From: an uncultured Bacilli bacterium
GTDB taxonomy: Bacteria; Bacillota_I; Bacilli_A; RF39; UBA660
Assembly: GCA_910584655.1 (NCBI GenBank)
Contig: CAJUBJ010000001.1
Location: forward strand, 310,001 to 374,000
Direction of reading: 5' to 3'
Length of the DNA: 64,000 bases
Positions 34,960 to 42,870 of the stretch are shown piece after piece. The notes beneath the pieces are model-generated. The model worked only from the letters and a program-made list of their open reading frames with translations, made no database searches and had not been told where the DNA came from. A program made the position numbers and the translations under genes. The number at the start of each line of letters is the position of its first letter. Position 1 is the first letter of the stretch.

Positions 34960-35688
34960 ATGAATAATTTATATCCAATTTTAATTACTAGTATTGCAGG
35001 ATTTTCTACAATATTAGGAAATGTTTTATTATTTTTTAGCCTAAAACATAAAGACAAATTAATATCTTTTTCTTTAGGATTGTCATTTATAATTATGTTT
35101 TTAATATCAATTATAGAACTAATACCAGAAGGTCTTAAATTGGTTAGGGGTGAGATTAATTCTTTTAGTTTATTTGTTATAAGTTTATCACTTCTTTTTG
35201 TAGGATATTTTATCGTAAAATTGATTGATAAAAATATTGAATGTAATGATAGCTTATATAAAGTTGGAATATTAAGTATGATTAGCTTGCTTATACATAA
35301 TATTCCCGAGGGGATGATATGTGCTATTACTAGCAGTACAAATGTTGATTTGGGCTTAAAAATGAGTTTTATTATATTAATCCATAATATTCCTGAAGGA
35401 ATTTGTATTAGTCTACCAATTTATTACGCTACTAAAAGTAAAATTAAAGCTATTATATATACTGCTATAAGTGGAATGGGGGAGGTAGTTGGAGCTATTT
35501 TTACAGTTTTGTTTTTAAAAGATATTATAAATATTTATACGTTATTTTTCGTTTTAATTATAACTGCAGGAATAATGATTACATTAAGTTTAAGAAAAAT
35601 ATTAAAGGAAGGTTTAAGTTTTAAAAAATATAATTGGTTCTTTGCAGGAGTTATAGTTGGAATTCTTATACTTATTATTACTTTGTAA
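34960..35688 (+). CDS. ZIP-family divalent metal transporter
   Basis: A 242-residue integral membrane protein with eight predicted helices and the two ZIP signatures HNIPEGM (helix 4) and HNIPEGI (helix 5), which form the binuclear metal site. It resembles bacterial ZupT-type importers of zinc, iron or manganese. No convincing Shine-Dalgarno is seen before ATG 34960, unlike almost every other gene here, so initiation may be weak. It is the last plus-strand gene before the terminus. Confidence 0.88.
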   Translation: MNNLYPILITSIAGFSTILGNVLLFFSLKHKDKLISFSLGLSFIIMFLISIIELIPEGLKLVRGEINSFSLFVISLSLLFVGYFIVKLIDKNIECNDSLYKVGILSMISLLIHNIPEGMICAITSSTNVDLGLKMSFIILIHNIPEGICISLPIYYATKSKIKAIIYTAISGMGEVVGAIFTVLFLKDIINIYTLFFVLIITAGIMITLSLRKILKEGLSFKKYNWFFAGVIVGILILIITL

Positions 35689-35745
35689 ATTGATTAGTTA
35701 AAAAATAGATGATAGTTTCATAAACAGCTATTGCTATTTTATATC

Positions 35746-35773
35746 GGTTAACATAATATATATTATGCGAATG
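35746..35773 (-). other. dif: dif site (Xer recombination site)
   Basis: 28 bp made of GGTTAACATAA, TATATA and TTATGCGAATG. On the minus strand the right arm is TTATGTTAACC, nearly the E. coli XerD-binding arm TTATGTTAAAT, and the left arm is CATTCGCATAA against E. coli GGTGCGCATAA. The six-base centre TATATA equals that of the B. subtilis site. It lies exactly at the convergence of the two gene arms and 1.7 kb from a Xer recombinase gene. Confidence 0.85.
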
Positions 35774-36032
35774 TCAGTGTTAGATTAAATAAATGTTATT
35801 TTTGTATTTTATTCTATAATTTTTATTTAATTTTTGAATATTTTTTAGGATTTTATTATATTATATTTTATTTAATAATAATTATTATTATATTTTAAAA
35901 TTTTTATTTTAATAACATTTGTTCGTATTTCGGTTTAATATTTTAATATAATGTATTTTTGTTATTTTTTTATTCTGTTATAATTATTTTTAGATTTTTT
36001 ATTATTTGAAATCGTCCGTGACTTTTTATTAG

Positions 36033-36177
36033 ATGGACAATTAATCACCTCGATGCTATATTTGGTAATTTAATTTAGTAATTGAGATATATTTGCTAAA
36101 TATATTTTATTATTTATTAGTTGATTGATTCTAAAATTGGAATCGAAATATTTATAAATGGACAATTTATCATCTCG
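36033..36177. repeat. Two copies of a 20-bp direct repeat
   Basis: ATGGACAATTAATCACCTCG (36033-36052) and ATGGACAATTTATCATCTCG (36158-36177) differ at two positions and lie 125 bp apart in the terminus region. Read on the minus strand the first copy includes GAGGTGAT, like a ribosome site, but no useful reading frame follows. Confidence 0.6.
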
Positions 36178-36262
36178 TGGAATCAATTTGTTTTTTTATT
36201 TAGATAATAATTAAAGAAGTAATGATTAATTATTGAATTGATTCAGAAAGTGGATTTTTATT

Positions 36263-36474
36263 CCCCTATTTATTTATGGAATTTTGATAGGGGACTTGGT
36301 TTAATAAAATAGATTGTTTTTTTATTTGTTTTTTGATAATTTTTATAATCCACTTCTATTTTATGTTTTTGTTTTTAATATATTGCTGGAAGTGTTTTTA
36401 GATAGGTATTTTATGGTTTTTATTTGGTTTTTTAATATCTCCCCTACTTCTTTGAAATTTTTTAAAATAGGGGA
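36263..36474. repeat. Two TCCCCTA...TAGGGGACTT hairpins
   Basis: TCCCCTAT (36263-36270) pairs with ATAGGGGA (36288-36295), and TCCCCTA (36440-36446) pairs with TAGGGGA (36468-36474). Both are followed by CTT, so the pair looks like a duplicated element. The G/C content is striking in this AT-rich stretch. Confidence 0.6.
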
Positions 36475-36483
36475 CTTATTATT

Positions 36484-36510
36484 TAAAAAAGAAAGGTTAT
36501 TAAACCTTTC
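36484..36510 (-). terminator. Intrinsic terminator of the HTH gene
   Basis: GAAAGGTT (36491-36498) and AACCTTTC (36503-36510) with an adjoining A6 on the plus strand, read as a T-tract by minus-strand transcription. It overlaps the stop at 36500. Confidence 0.65.
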
Positions 36511-37267
36511 TAGATTGAATTTCTGCAATTTTTTCAAAAACATCTGCAGCATTTGATTCGTTTATTTCTGTAAAACCTAGTTCTTTTAATGCTTGGATTT
36601 TTATTGTATTTAATTGCTGTGTACGTGATAATTTTTCTTCATTTTTTTGCTCAATTTCTTGAACGAATCTTTTATGTGATTCAGCTAGTTTAGATCTTGA
36701 TGCTCCCCCATTGTTATATAGTGTTAATGCTGAGTATAGAATTCCTTCAAAAATAAATTGTTTATCTTCTTGAAATTTGTATTCTTCTGGATTTGTAAAT
36801 CCAGTTGTTTTACTCATATAGCCAAAAATATATTTTATTTCAGGAACATTGTCTAGAGATTGTAATAAATGGTATAAGTAAAGTATCGCATAATAGTTTT
36901 CTTCTTTTGTTTCATCGCTTAATTTTTCTTTTAATAAATATGTGATATCACTTAACAGAATTTGTGATTCTTTATTTAAACCTTTAAAGTCAAAACCTGT
37001 TTCTATTTCTGTTGTACTTTTTACACCTTGATTCAATCTACTTTCTACATTCATTAAATAATCTGTTGTAACTTTTATTTCTTCTATTTCTTTTCCATCT
37101 GTTACATCTAATAATTTAAACAATAATAATTTTTTTTCTTTTGGCCATTTGTTTATATCATTTAATTCTAAATAATTATATACCATTTGTCTTGAAACTC
37201 CTAGGTATTTTGCTAGTCTTACTTTTGATATTCCTAGTTCTTGGAAAAGTTCGTTTAATTTACGCAT
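36500..37267 (-). CDS. Helix-turn-helix transcriptional regulator
   Basis: A 255-residue protein with an N-terminal HTH (ISKVRLAKYLGVSRQMVYNYLEL, from residue about 13) and a mostly helical C-terminal part of no recognised family. Its consensus promoter contains a 15-bp near-palindrome, so autoregulation is plausible. It is the first minus-strand gene past the dif region. It could be a phage-type repressor by form, but no phage genes accompany it. Confidence 0.8.
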   Translation of the reverse strand: MRKLNELFQELGISKVRLAKYLGVSRQMVYNYLELNDINKWPKEKKLLLFKLLDVTDGKEIEEIKVTTDYLMNVESRLNQGVKSTTEIETGFDFKGLNKESQILLSDITYLLKEKLSDETKEENYYAILYLYHLLQSLDNVPEIKYIFGYMSKTTGFTNPEEYKFQEDKQFIFEGILYSALTLYNNGGASRSKLAESHKRFVQEIEQKNEEKLSRTQQLNTIKIQALKELGFTEINESNAADVFEKIAEIQSRKV

Positions 37268-37302
37268 TTTACCAATTCCCTTCTTTTTTAGTTTACATAT
37301 TA

Positions 37303-37331
37303 ATTATAGTGCTAGACGTAAATTATGTCAA
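37303..37331 (-). promoter_or_regulatory. Consensus sigma-A promoter with embedded near-palindrome
   Basis: On the minus strand: TTGACA (37331-37326), 17-bp spacer, TATAAT (37308-37303), both hexamers perfect. GACGTAAATTATGTC at 37315-37329 is an odd-centred near-palindrome (6 of 7 pairs) spanning the -35 and spacer, a likely operator. Confidence 0.8.
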
Positions 37332-37340
37332 GGTAATATC

Positions 37341-37372
37341 AAGAAAAACTAGTTATTTCTCTAACTAGTTTT
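37341..37372 (-). terminator. Intrinsic terminator of the Ycf46-like operon
   Basis: AAAACTAGTT (37345-37354) and AACTAGTTTT (37363-37372), 8-nt loop, overlapping the stop at 37365; A/T flanks allow either direction. Confidence 0.65.
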
Positions 37373-38186
37373 CCTCATAACTTTCGGTACTTATCCAGTA
37401 ATATGATCCATTTATTTTTTCAAACGTAGAAATATATTTGTTCTCCCCTACTTCATCTTTGTTAAAACCTTTATAATATATACCATTATCAATATATTTG
37501 TAGTTCTCTATTATTTCTATTTTATTATCGTATTTTTTAGCTATTTCAAAACTTTTTTCTGTAAATTTATTTGTATCATTTGTTTTATGAGATACACATA
37601 AATATTCATTTTCAACAAAATAGCATAAATTATCTTCTGAAGTATAGAAATTTGTGAAGTTTTTAATGTTTCGATTAAATAGCTTTTCAATTGTTTTCTT
37701 TAAAATATCTTTTGTAATATATGTATTTATTGTGTAATAAGATGCATTTACTTTTGTGCCACCACATTGTATGATACTATCTTGAATATTTATTTTTTCG
37801 GCTTCTTCACAAGTTATGTATTTTTGATTATTGGAAAAATCGGTTGTTTTCTCAATATATTTGTATGCTATATATAGAAGAGTTTCTTCATTTATATAAT
37901 CTATTGTTACTTTATCGTTATTTATGTACATACTTTGATATATTTTAAATGTATTAGCATCACCATCATTTAGGTAATTGCGAAGTTCTCTGATTTGTTC
38001 AGTTTCTTCTTCAATAATAAATGGAGCTTTTTCATTGTTTATTATATTTTTAGGAGACGAATTTAGTTCTTTAAAAGTTGGTGTTTCATGTTTTATAATA
38101 TAAAGAAGTGAGGCTAAAACGAGTGCAAAAAATAGTAATCCGATATAGTTATTTTTAGCAATGTTATATTTTTTTGTTTTTTCCAT
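37365..38186 (-). CDS. Single-pass membrane protein, paralogue of the protein at 16236-17006
   Basis: A 273-residue protein: one transmembrane helix (about 12-30) and an external Asn/Lys/Tyr-rich domain with Cys-containing motifs (KYITCEEAEK, IIQCGG, DNLCYFVENEYLCVSH). The pattern matches the 16236-17006 product in topology, length and Cys/Tyr spacing. Role unknown. It is the last gene of a six-gene minus-strand operon behind the Ycf46-like ATPase (8-nt gap), with AGGTGATG as ribosome site, so it may work outside the membrane on the same pathway. Confidence 0.65.
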   Translation of the reverse strand: MEKTKKYNIAKNNYIGLLFFALVLASLLYIIKHETPTFKELNSSPKNIINNEKAPFIIEEETEQIRELRNYLNDGDANTFKIYQSMYINNDKVTIDYINEETLLYIAYKYIEKTTDFSNNQKYITCEEAEKINIQDSIIQCGGTKVNASYYTINTYITKDILKKTIEKLFNRNIKNFTNFYTSEDNLCYFVENEYLCVSHKTNDTNKFTEKSFEIAKKYDNKIEIIENYKYIDNGIYYKGFNKDEVGENKYISTFEKINGSYYWISTESYEEN

Positions 38187-38194
38187 ATCATCAC

Positions 38195-39691
38195 CTATAT
38201 TTTCTTTGAGGCATTTAGTGCTCTTTCATTTCCCCATTTTCTTATTTTTTCAATTTTTTCTGGGTTTGTTTTAGAAAGAGATATTACTTTTGATAATTCT
38301 GTAATTAGCAGATTTTCACTTAATGTAATGTCTTTATTAGCGATTAGCTTATAAGCAATATTACGTATTGTTGCTTCAATGTCTGAACTGGCAAAGCCAT
38401 TTGTAATTTCGGATAATCTTGTCAAAAGAGATTCACCAACTTCGACTTTTAAATATTTTTTTGCATATAGTTTTAATAGTTCTTTTCTTTCTAATTCGTT
38501 TGGTAAATCTACAAAGAATATCTCATCAAAACGTCCTTTTCTTATTAATTCTGCTGGTAAGGATTCAACACTATTTGCAGATGCTATAACAAATACAGGT
38601 TTTTCACATTCTTGTAGCCAAAATAGAAATTGTCCAATCATTTTTGATGTGACGCTAGAATTAGATTCTTTTAATCCTTTTTCTATTTCATCAATCCATA
38701 GTACACAAGGAGAAACGTATTCTGCGGTATCGAGTGCAGCTTTAAGTTGTTGTTCTGATTGACCTACATATTGTCCTTGGACTGTTGCTAGGTCTAAACG
38801 ATATAGTGGTATATTAAATATATTAGCAATTGCTTTTGAACATAAACTTTTACCACAACCAGGTACTCCTGTTAGGAGAATTCCTTTTGGCGCTGATATA
38901 CCACGTTTCTTTAATTCTTCTTTTTTTGTTGGATCCATTAATGATTTTTTTTCATAAAGCCATTCTTTTAAGTTTTCGAGCCCTGCGATTTCAAAATCTT
39001 TATCTACATTTATTGCTTCAAGGCCTGCAATTTCGTTGAATAAACTTTGTTTAGCATATTTTAATTCTCTTAAATCTTCTTTAGTTATATTTCCTTTTAC
39101 AATTAAAGAAGAAATAATGTTTTTTACTTCCATTTCACTTAATCCTTGAAGATAGGTTGCTGCATTAGTAAAATCTATATCATCCCATTCTATTTGAATT
39201 TGATTTTGATATGGAAGAATAGTTTTTTGAATAATGGTCTTTAGTTCTGTCTCTGAAGGATAATTTAATTTTATGTTAATTCCAAGTCTTTGAATATTGC
39301 TCCAAACTGGTTCATTTGAGATTATGATTATTACTCCAGACATACTTTCAGCTTTTTCTATAACATCAGTCAAATAGCGAGAAATCATTGTTGTTTCTGA
39401 GATATCTGATATGTCACTTAGAATAAAATTACAATTTTCTTTATGGCTTACTTCAGTAGAAATGTAATCTAAAACACTCATTATTGTTTTGTCTTCGATT
39501 ATAGTAGTATTAGTTTTTAAATCAACAATTCCTTGAGACATTTGATATGATTGAAAATTCATATTTATTTCTTCGGATATTTCTTTTATTATGTTAAATA
39601 CTCTATTTTTTTCTACTGAGTTTATTACAATAACAGGAATTCTTGCTTTTAAATATCTTTTTAAATGCTCTTTTACTTCATTATAGTTCAT
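38195..39691 (-). CDS. Ycf46-like AAA+ ATPase
   Basis: A 498-residue protein with a degenerate RecA-like N-terminal domain (about 1-200; lacks Walker A) and a full AAA+ domain: Walker A LTGVPGCGKS (near 270), Walker B CVLWIDEIEKGL, sensor 1 VIASANSVESLP and the Arg finger RKGRFDEIFF. This two-domain plan matches cyanobacterial/plastid Ycf46 and its bacterial relatives, which are poorly characterised. A GTG at 39700 is in frame, but GGAGTG and spacing favour ATG 39691. It is embedded in an operon with coiled-coil and membrane proteins. Confidence 0.8.
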   Translation of the reverse strand: MNYNEVKEHLKRYLKARIPVIVINSVEKNRVFNIIKEISEEINMNFQSYQMSQGIVDLKTNTTIIEDKTIMSVLDYISTEVSHKENCNFILSDISDISETTMISRYLTDVIEKAESMSGVIIIISNEPVWSNIQRLGINIKLNYPSETELKTIIQKTILPYQNQIQIEWDDIDFTNAATYLQGLSEMEVKNIISSLIVKGNITKEDLRELKYAKQSLFNEIAGLEAINVDKDFEIAGLENLKEWLYEKKSLMDPTKKEELKKRGISAPKGILLTGVPGCGKSLCSKAIANIFNIPLYRLDLATVQGQYVGQSEQQLKAALDTAEYVSPCVLWIDEIEKGLKESNSSVTSKMIGQFLFWLQECEKPVFVIASANSVESLPAELIRKGRFDEIFFVDLPNELERKELLKLYAKKYLKVEVGESLLTRLSEITNGFASSDIEATIRNIAYKLIANKDITLSENLLITELSKVISLSKTNPEKIEKIRKWGNERALNASKKI

Positions 39692-39692
39692 T

Positions 39693-40130
39693 TTAATCAC
39701 TCCATTTGAATCTATTATTGATTATTATTTGATAAAATATTCCTTTTGAGTCAATGTTTAAAGCTTTTTCTAATAGAATATCATATGTTTTGTTAGTTTT
39801 TTCTTTTAAAATTTTTGTAAGTTCTTCCTTTTTTAAAGGATTTATTTGTTTTAAATTTATTAATTCTAAAATAAAATTAATCTCTTTTTTGAAATTTACT
39901 AAAATTAAGTCTAGGTAATTTATATCGCTAAATATTTCTCCTAAATTATTTATTATTTTGGAAATTGAAATTTCAAAACGATTTTTGATAAGTTTTTCTA
40001 ATTTTGGAAGAAGTAAATTGTTAATGTTAGAATTTATTTCTTCATTTTTAAGAATTTCTAATGTTTTATTGTCAATTTGTCCTTTATTTAGGATGTCAAT
40101 ATATTCTAACCATGTTTCGTAATTCATCAT
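39693..40130 (-). CDS. Hypothetical helical protein, Ycf46 operon
   Basis: A 145-residue protein rich in Leu, Ile, Asn and Lys and predicted all-helical (LLLPKLEKLIKNRFEISISK), with no membrane helix or known domain. It overlaps the preceding 63-codon gene by 4 nt (ATGA) and its stop lies in the ribosome site of the ATPase gene, so all three are tightly coupled and the products may form one complex. Confidence 0.6.
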   Translation of the reverse strand: MMNYETWLEYIDILNKGQIDNKTLEILKNEEINSNINNLLLPKLEKLIKNRFEISISKIINNLGEIFSDINYLDLILVNFKKEINFILELINLKQINPLKKEELTKILKEKTNKTYDILLEKALNIDSKGIFYQIIINNRFKWSD

Positions 40131-40318
40131 TCGCCTCTTTTAATTTCAATTGGTGGTTCAATATTCCAATTTGGAAGTTCTTTTATAATTTCATTATTTT
40201 GAGGTTTGTAATTTGTATTTAGTGTTTCTTTATTTTCATAATTATTATAATTATTATTATTATTATTATTATTATGTTCTGTTTCTTCGAATTTTATCGG
40301 TTTTAATTCTTCATTCAT
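40127..40318 (-). CDS. Asn-rich small protein with (AAT)n tract
   Basis: A 63-residue hydrophilic protein with an eight-Asn run encoded by an AAT microsatellite and a C-terminal PNWNIEPPIEIKRGE. Low complexity suggests a disordered linker or adaptor. Its ribosome site AGGAGAG overlaps the stop of the upstream coiled-coil gene and its own end overlaps the next gene by 4 nt, which argues for translation in spite of the composition. Confidence 0.5.
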   Translation of the reverse strand: MNEELKPIKFEETEHNNNNNNNNYNNYENKETLNTNYKPQNNEIIKELPNWNIEPPIEIKRGE

Positions 40319-40325
40319 TTTATAA

Positions 40326-41990
40326 CTACTCTCCTATATTTATGTTGCGCTCGTTATTATTAATAATATAGTCTTTTGCCTCTATACTGTTTAAGAAATT
40401 TATTAATTCAACATAGTGTGCTTCATCATCATTTAAGATATTTTTATAATCAATTGTTTCTGCTAATGATTTTTCAATACTATTAAAGATGGTTGTTCTT
40501 AACTTGTTTTTTTCAAATTCACGAATTTTTTTTCTCTTATTTAATTTATTGAATAATATAAGATTTCCTATTAATAGTATAATAATTAATAGTATACTTA
40601 GCACCTTATTATTTAGCGTGATGAAGATTCCTATTATTCCAAGAATATTTAAAGTAAGAATAATAAGGAATATATCTTTATCTTCATCATTAAATTGGCT
40701 ATTAAGAAATTGTTCTAAATCTTTTCTGATTATTGTTTCATTTGTTCCATCTTTTGTAGTTGTGGTAAATTTATTGATTTCCAAAGAGAATGGATCTAAG
40801 TTTATTTTTTTTCTTTTTTCTTCATATGCTTTTATAATATAAGGTTTTATTGTAGCTAAAGCAATTTTCTTTGTTTCGTTACCTACTTTTAGCGTATCTT
40901 TGTAAATAATTATATTACTTAAAAGAGATAATAAGTCACTTTCATTGTAAATTTGTTTTTGGTTTTTATATATTTTATCTGCTTCTTCTTTGTTTCCGTT
41001 ACAAGAGATTATTAACTCGTTTTTTAAATTATCTAAACGGTATTGTTGTTCTGTCTCTTCATAATCGTATATTAAGGAATTTAATATATTGTCTATTGAT
41101 TTAATTGAGGAATTACTTATTTCTATTTCTTTTAGTTCATTTAAAACATTAAGATATGAAGACGTAATTGTTAAATTATTTTTTAAAATAGATACATCTG
41201 GTGAGTAAATTTCTAAGTAAGGCATTTTTATATCGCCTTCTTCATTTTGAGTTATATAATTTTTCCATAGTTCTATTTGATTCGTTTGAATTTGTTCTTT
41301 TCCATTTAATATATTCTGCCAAGTTTTAATTTTATCTAGAATGATGTTTTTTGCTTCAATTCCTAAAGTGTTTGTTGATGCTAAATCGAGGATTGTAATA
41401 AAATCTTTGTTTAAATTACATGGATCTTGCTCCGAAAGATATTTTTTTAGCCAATTAAGAGATGTATTTGTACGTTTAAGCTTGTGATTTACAAAAAAGA
41501 AAAATAAACTTGTTTTGGAACTATTTTTTCTGAGTGCGTTATTTAATTCTTTTTCACAATTATTTTTGTCATTTAAAAGCCATGAAGTTAATGAAGCTAA
41601 GGCATTAGCTAACCAATAGTTGGGATTATTAAGAATGAGCTCTTGTTGAAGAGATTTTATGGTTGAAATTTTTATAGTTGAGTGGTTAATTGCATCTAAT
41701 AAAGATTCTGTTGTTCTTCGAACTTTATTGAAGTAACCATATTTTTTTTCTAGTAAAGAATCATTATACATGATGTTTTGACGGGCATTAGTTATAATAG
41801 TTGTTTCCCTAATTTCGCTTACTAATTTTTTTACTTCGTCGTTTAAATTATTTACTTTTTCTTCGACTTTATTTACTTGATTATTTACTGATGTAACGTT
41901 ATTTATGACGTTTGATAATTCATTAGCAACTGTTCCTAAATTTCTTTCAATTGTATCTAAATTGGCTGCTGAAATAGTTAGAGCTTCCAT
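40326..41990 (-). CDS. Coiled-coil membrane protein, Ycf46 operon
   Basis: A 554-residue protein. Residues about 15-65 form an Asn/Val/Lys-rich coiled coil (NNVTSVNNQVNKVEEKVNNL), the middle 350 residues are helical with an Asn/Trp-rich region that may be TPR-like (NPNYWLANALASLTSWLLND), and two adjacent transmembrane helices lie near 450-490, followed by a charged tail. No family is recognised. GAGGTGA selects ATG 41990 rather than GTG 41999. It probably anchors the operon products to the membrane. Confidence 0.6.
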   Translation of the reverse strand: MEALTISAANLDTIERNLGTVANELSNVINNVTSVNNQVNKVEEKVNNLNDEVKKLVSEIRETTIITNARQNIMYNDSLLEKKYGYFNKVRRTTESLLDAINHSTIKISTIKSLQQELILNNPNYWLANALASLTSWLLNDKNNCEKELNNALRKNSSKTSLFFFFVNHKLKRTNTSLNWLKKYLSEQDPCNLNKDFITILDLASTNTLGIEAKNIILDKIKTWQNILNGKEQIQTNQIELWKNYITQNEEGDIKMPYLEIYSPDVSILKNNLTITSSYLNVLNELKEIEISNSSIKSIDNILNSLIYDYEETEQQYRLDNLKNELIISCNGNKEEADKIYKNQKQIYNESDLLSLLSNIIIYKDTLKVGNETKKIALATIKPYIIKAYEEKRKKINLDPFSLEINKFTTTTKDGTNETIIRKDLEQFLNSQFNDEDKDIFLIILTLNILGIIGIFITLNNKVLSILLIIILLIGNLILFNKLNKRKKIREFEKNKLRTTIFNSIEKSLAETIDYKNILNDDEAHYVELINFLNSIEAKDYIINNNERNINIGE

Positions 41991-42025
41991 ATACTTCACC
42001 TCTATTATTTATTATAACATTATAC

Positions 42026-42589
42026 TTAAATAAATGTCATTAAATATGAATTAATATTTGTACTAAAAATAGAAATTATTATTTCATATATTAGTAAGAA
42101 GGAAGTAATTAATATGTATTTTAAGAAAATTAATTTTAGATGCTTAAAAGTTTTCTTATCTCTTTTTATTAAAAGTTTTATAATATTTATGCTAATTGTT
42201 ATACTTATTCTAGTTAAAATTAGTGAGAATAATAAAGGAATTATATGATATATAGTTGTATATATTATGGAGAGTTTAAAATTATATGTGGATAGAAAAC
42301 TAGAAATAAAACCTATTTCAAAAGGTTTTATAAAAACATTAGATATGTTTGAAAGTTGAGTGATTATTAAAAAGCTATTTATTAAAATATTTACTGAGGA
42401 TTTTGTTCTTTTTAAAATATTGTTTGTTCCAGAAGATAAATCTTTTTCTATATTGATTGATTCCTTGATGTTTTGTTTGATGGAATCGTTTTGAACTTTA
42501 TAGTAACATAATCCTGTTATAAAACCGATTAAAGTTAAAATTGAAATAAAAAGATAAATACTATGATACTTAACTATGTTCTTTGCCAT
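42026..42589 (-). CDS. Four-helix membrane protein, possibly SpoIIM-like
   Basis: A 187-residue protein with helices near 9-30, 68-88, 100-125 and 155-175, a long polar loop after the first, and IKPFEIGFISSFLSTYNFKL in the middle, which resembles the FxxGFxxGF region of SpoIIM/DUF95 proteins. The match is by topology and one motif only. AGGTGAT precedes ATG 42589. It is 35 nt upstream of the coiled-coil gene and probably starts the Ycf46 operon. Confidence 0.45.
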   Translation of the reverse strand: MAKNIVKYHSIYLFISILTLIGFITGLCYYKVQNDSIKQNIKESINIEKDLSSGTNNILKRTKSSVNILINSFLIITQLSNISNVFIKPFEIGFISSFLSTYNFKLSIIYTTIYHIIPLLFSLILTRISITISINIIKLLIKRDKKTFKHLKLIFLKYILITSFLLIYEIIISIFSTNINSYLMTFI

Positions 42590-42663
42590 GTTATCACCTA
42601 TTAAATTCTATTTACTTAAGTATCAAAATATGATAAATTATATATAGTTTTGAGGTGAAAATA

Positions 42664-42840
42664 ATGAGTAAGAAAAATGATGAAAAGAATATGAGTAAGA
42701 CTAAAAAGCAAGTAAAACCAAAAAAATCTGCTTATGAAAAAAGAAAAGTTTTTATGAAGATTGCAGGTTGGATTATGGCGTTAATAATGATTTTAGGCTC
42801 TATAATTTCAATTTTTGGAATGCTTATTTATTATAGATAA
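42664..42840 (+). CDS. Small membrane protein (DUF4044-like)
   Basis: A 58-residue protein with a Lys-rich N-terminal half and one C-terminal transmembrane helix (AGWIMALIMILGSIISIFGML). The plan matches the small DUF4044 proteins of Firmicutes, though the similarity is limited. GAGGTGA precedes ATG 42664; TTTACT at 42611 and an extended -10 at 42631 could be its promoter. It is one of only two plus-strand genes in the second arm. Confidence 0.55.
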   Translation: MSKKNDEKNMSKTKKQVKPKKSAYEKRKVFMKIAGWIMALIMILGSIISIFGMLIYYR

Positions 42841-42844
42841 AAAT

Positions 42845-42870
42845 AAAAAACATCATTTTGATGTTTTTTT
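42845..42870. terminator. Bidirectional intrinsic terminator
   Basis: CATCA (42851-42855) with TGATG (42859-42863), flanked by A6 and T7. It ends both the small plus gene and mscL. Confidence 0.7.

Larger units (their letters stand above)
35689..36483. other. Non-coding strand-switch region (presumed replication terminus)
   Basis: About 800 bp with no credible gene between the last plus-strand gene and the first minus-strand gene. It holds the dif-like site at 35746-35773, an extremely AT-rich stretch at about 35795-36000, two copies of a 20-bp repeat (36033 and 36158), and two TCCCCTA/TAGGGGA hairpins (36263 and 36440). Genes on both sides are transcribed toward it, and the plus strand visibly changes from G-richer to C-richer across it. 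Confidence 0.7.

Noticed and set aside
36063..36166. Possible small minus-strand frame starting TTG after GAGATGAT within the second 20-bp repeat
   Set aside because: Weak start, about 30 AT-rich codons, and the first repeat copy has a stop after three codons, so it is not a conserved gene.
36314..36556. Overlapping plus and minus open frames across the second G/C hairpin
   Set aside because: Composition is Phe/Leu/Lys low complexity, no ribosome site; they run into the HTH gene terminator.
36500..37267. HTH protein as evidence of a prophage
   Set aside because: No integrase, structural, lysis or replication genes of phage type nearby; the Xer gene 2.4 kb away is the chromosomal kind beside dif.
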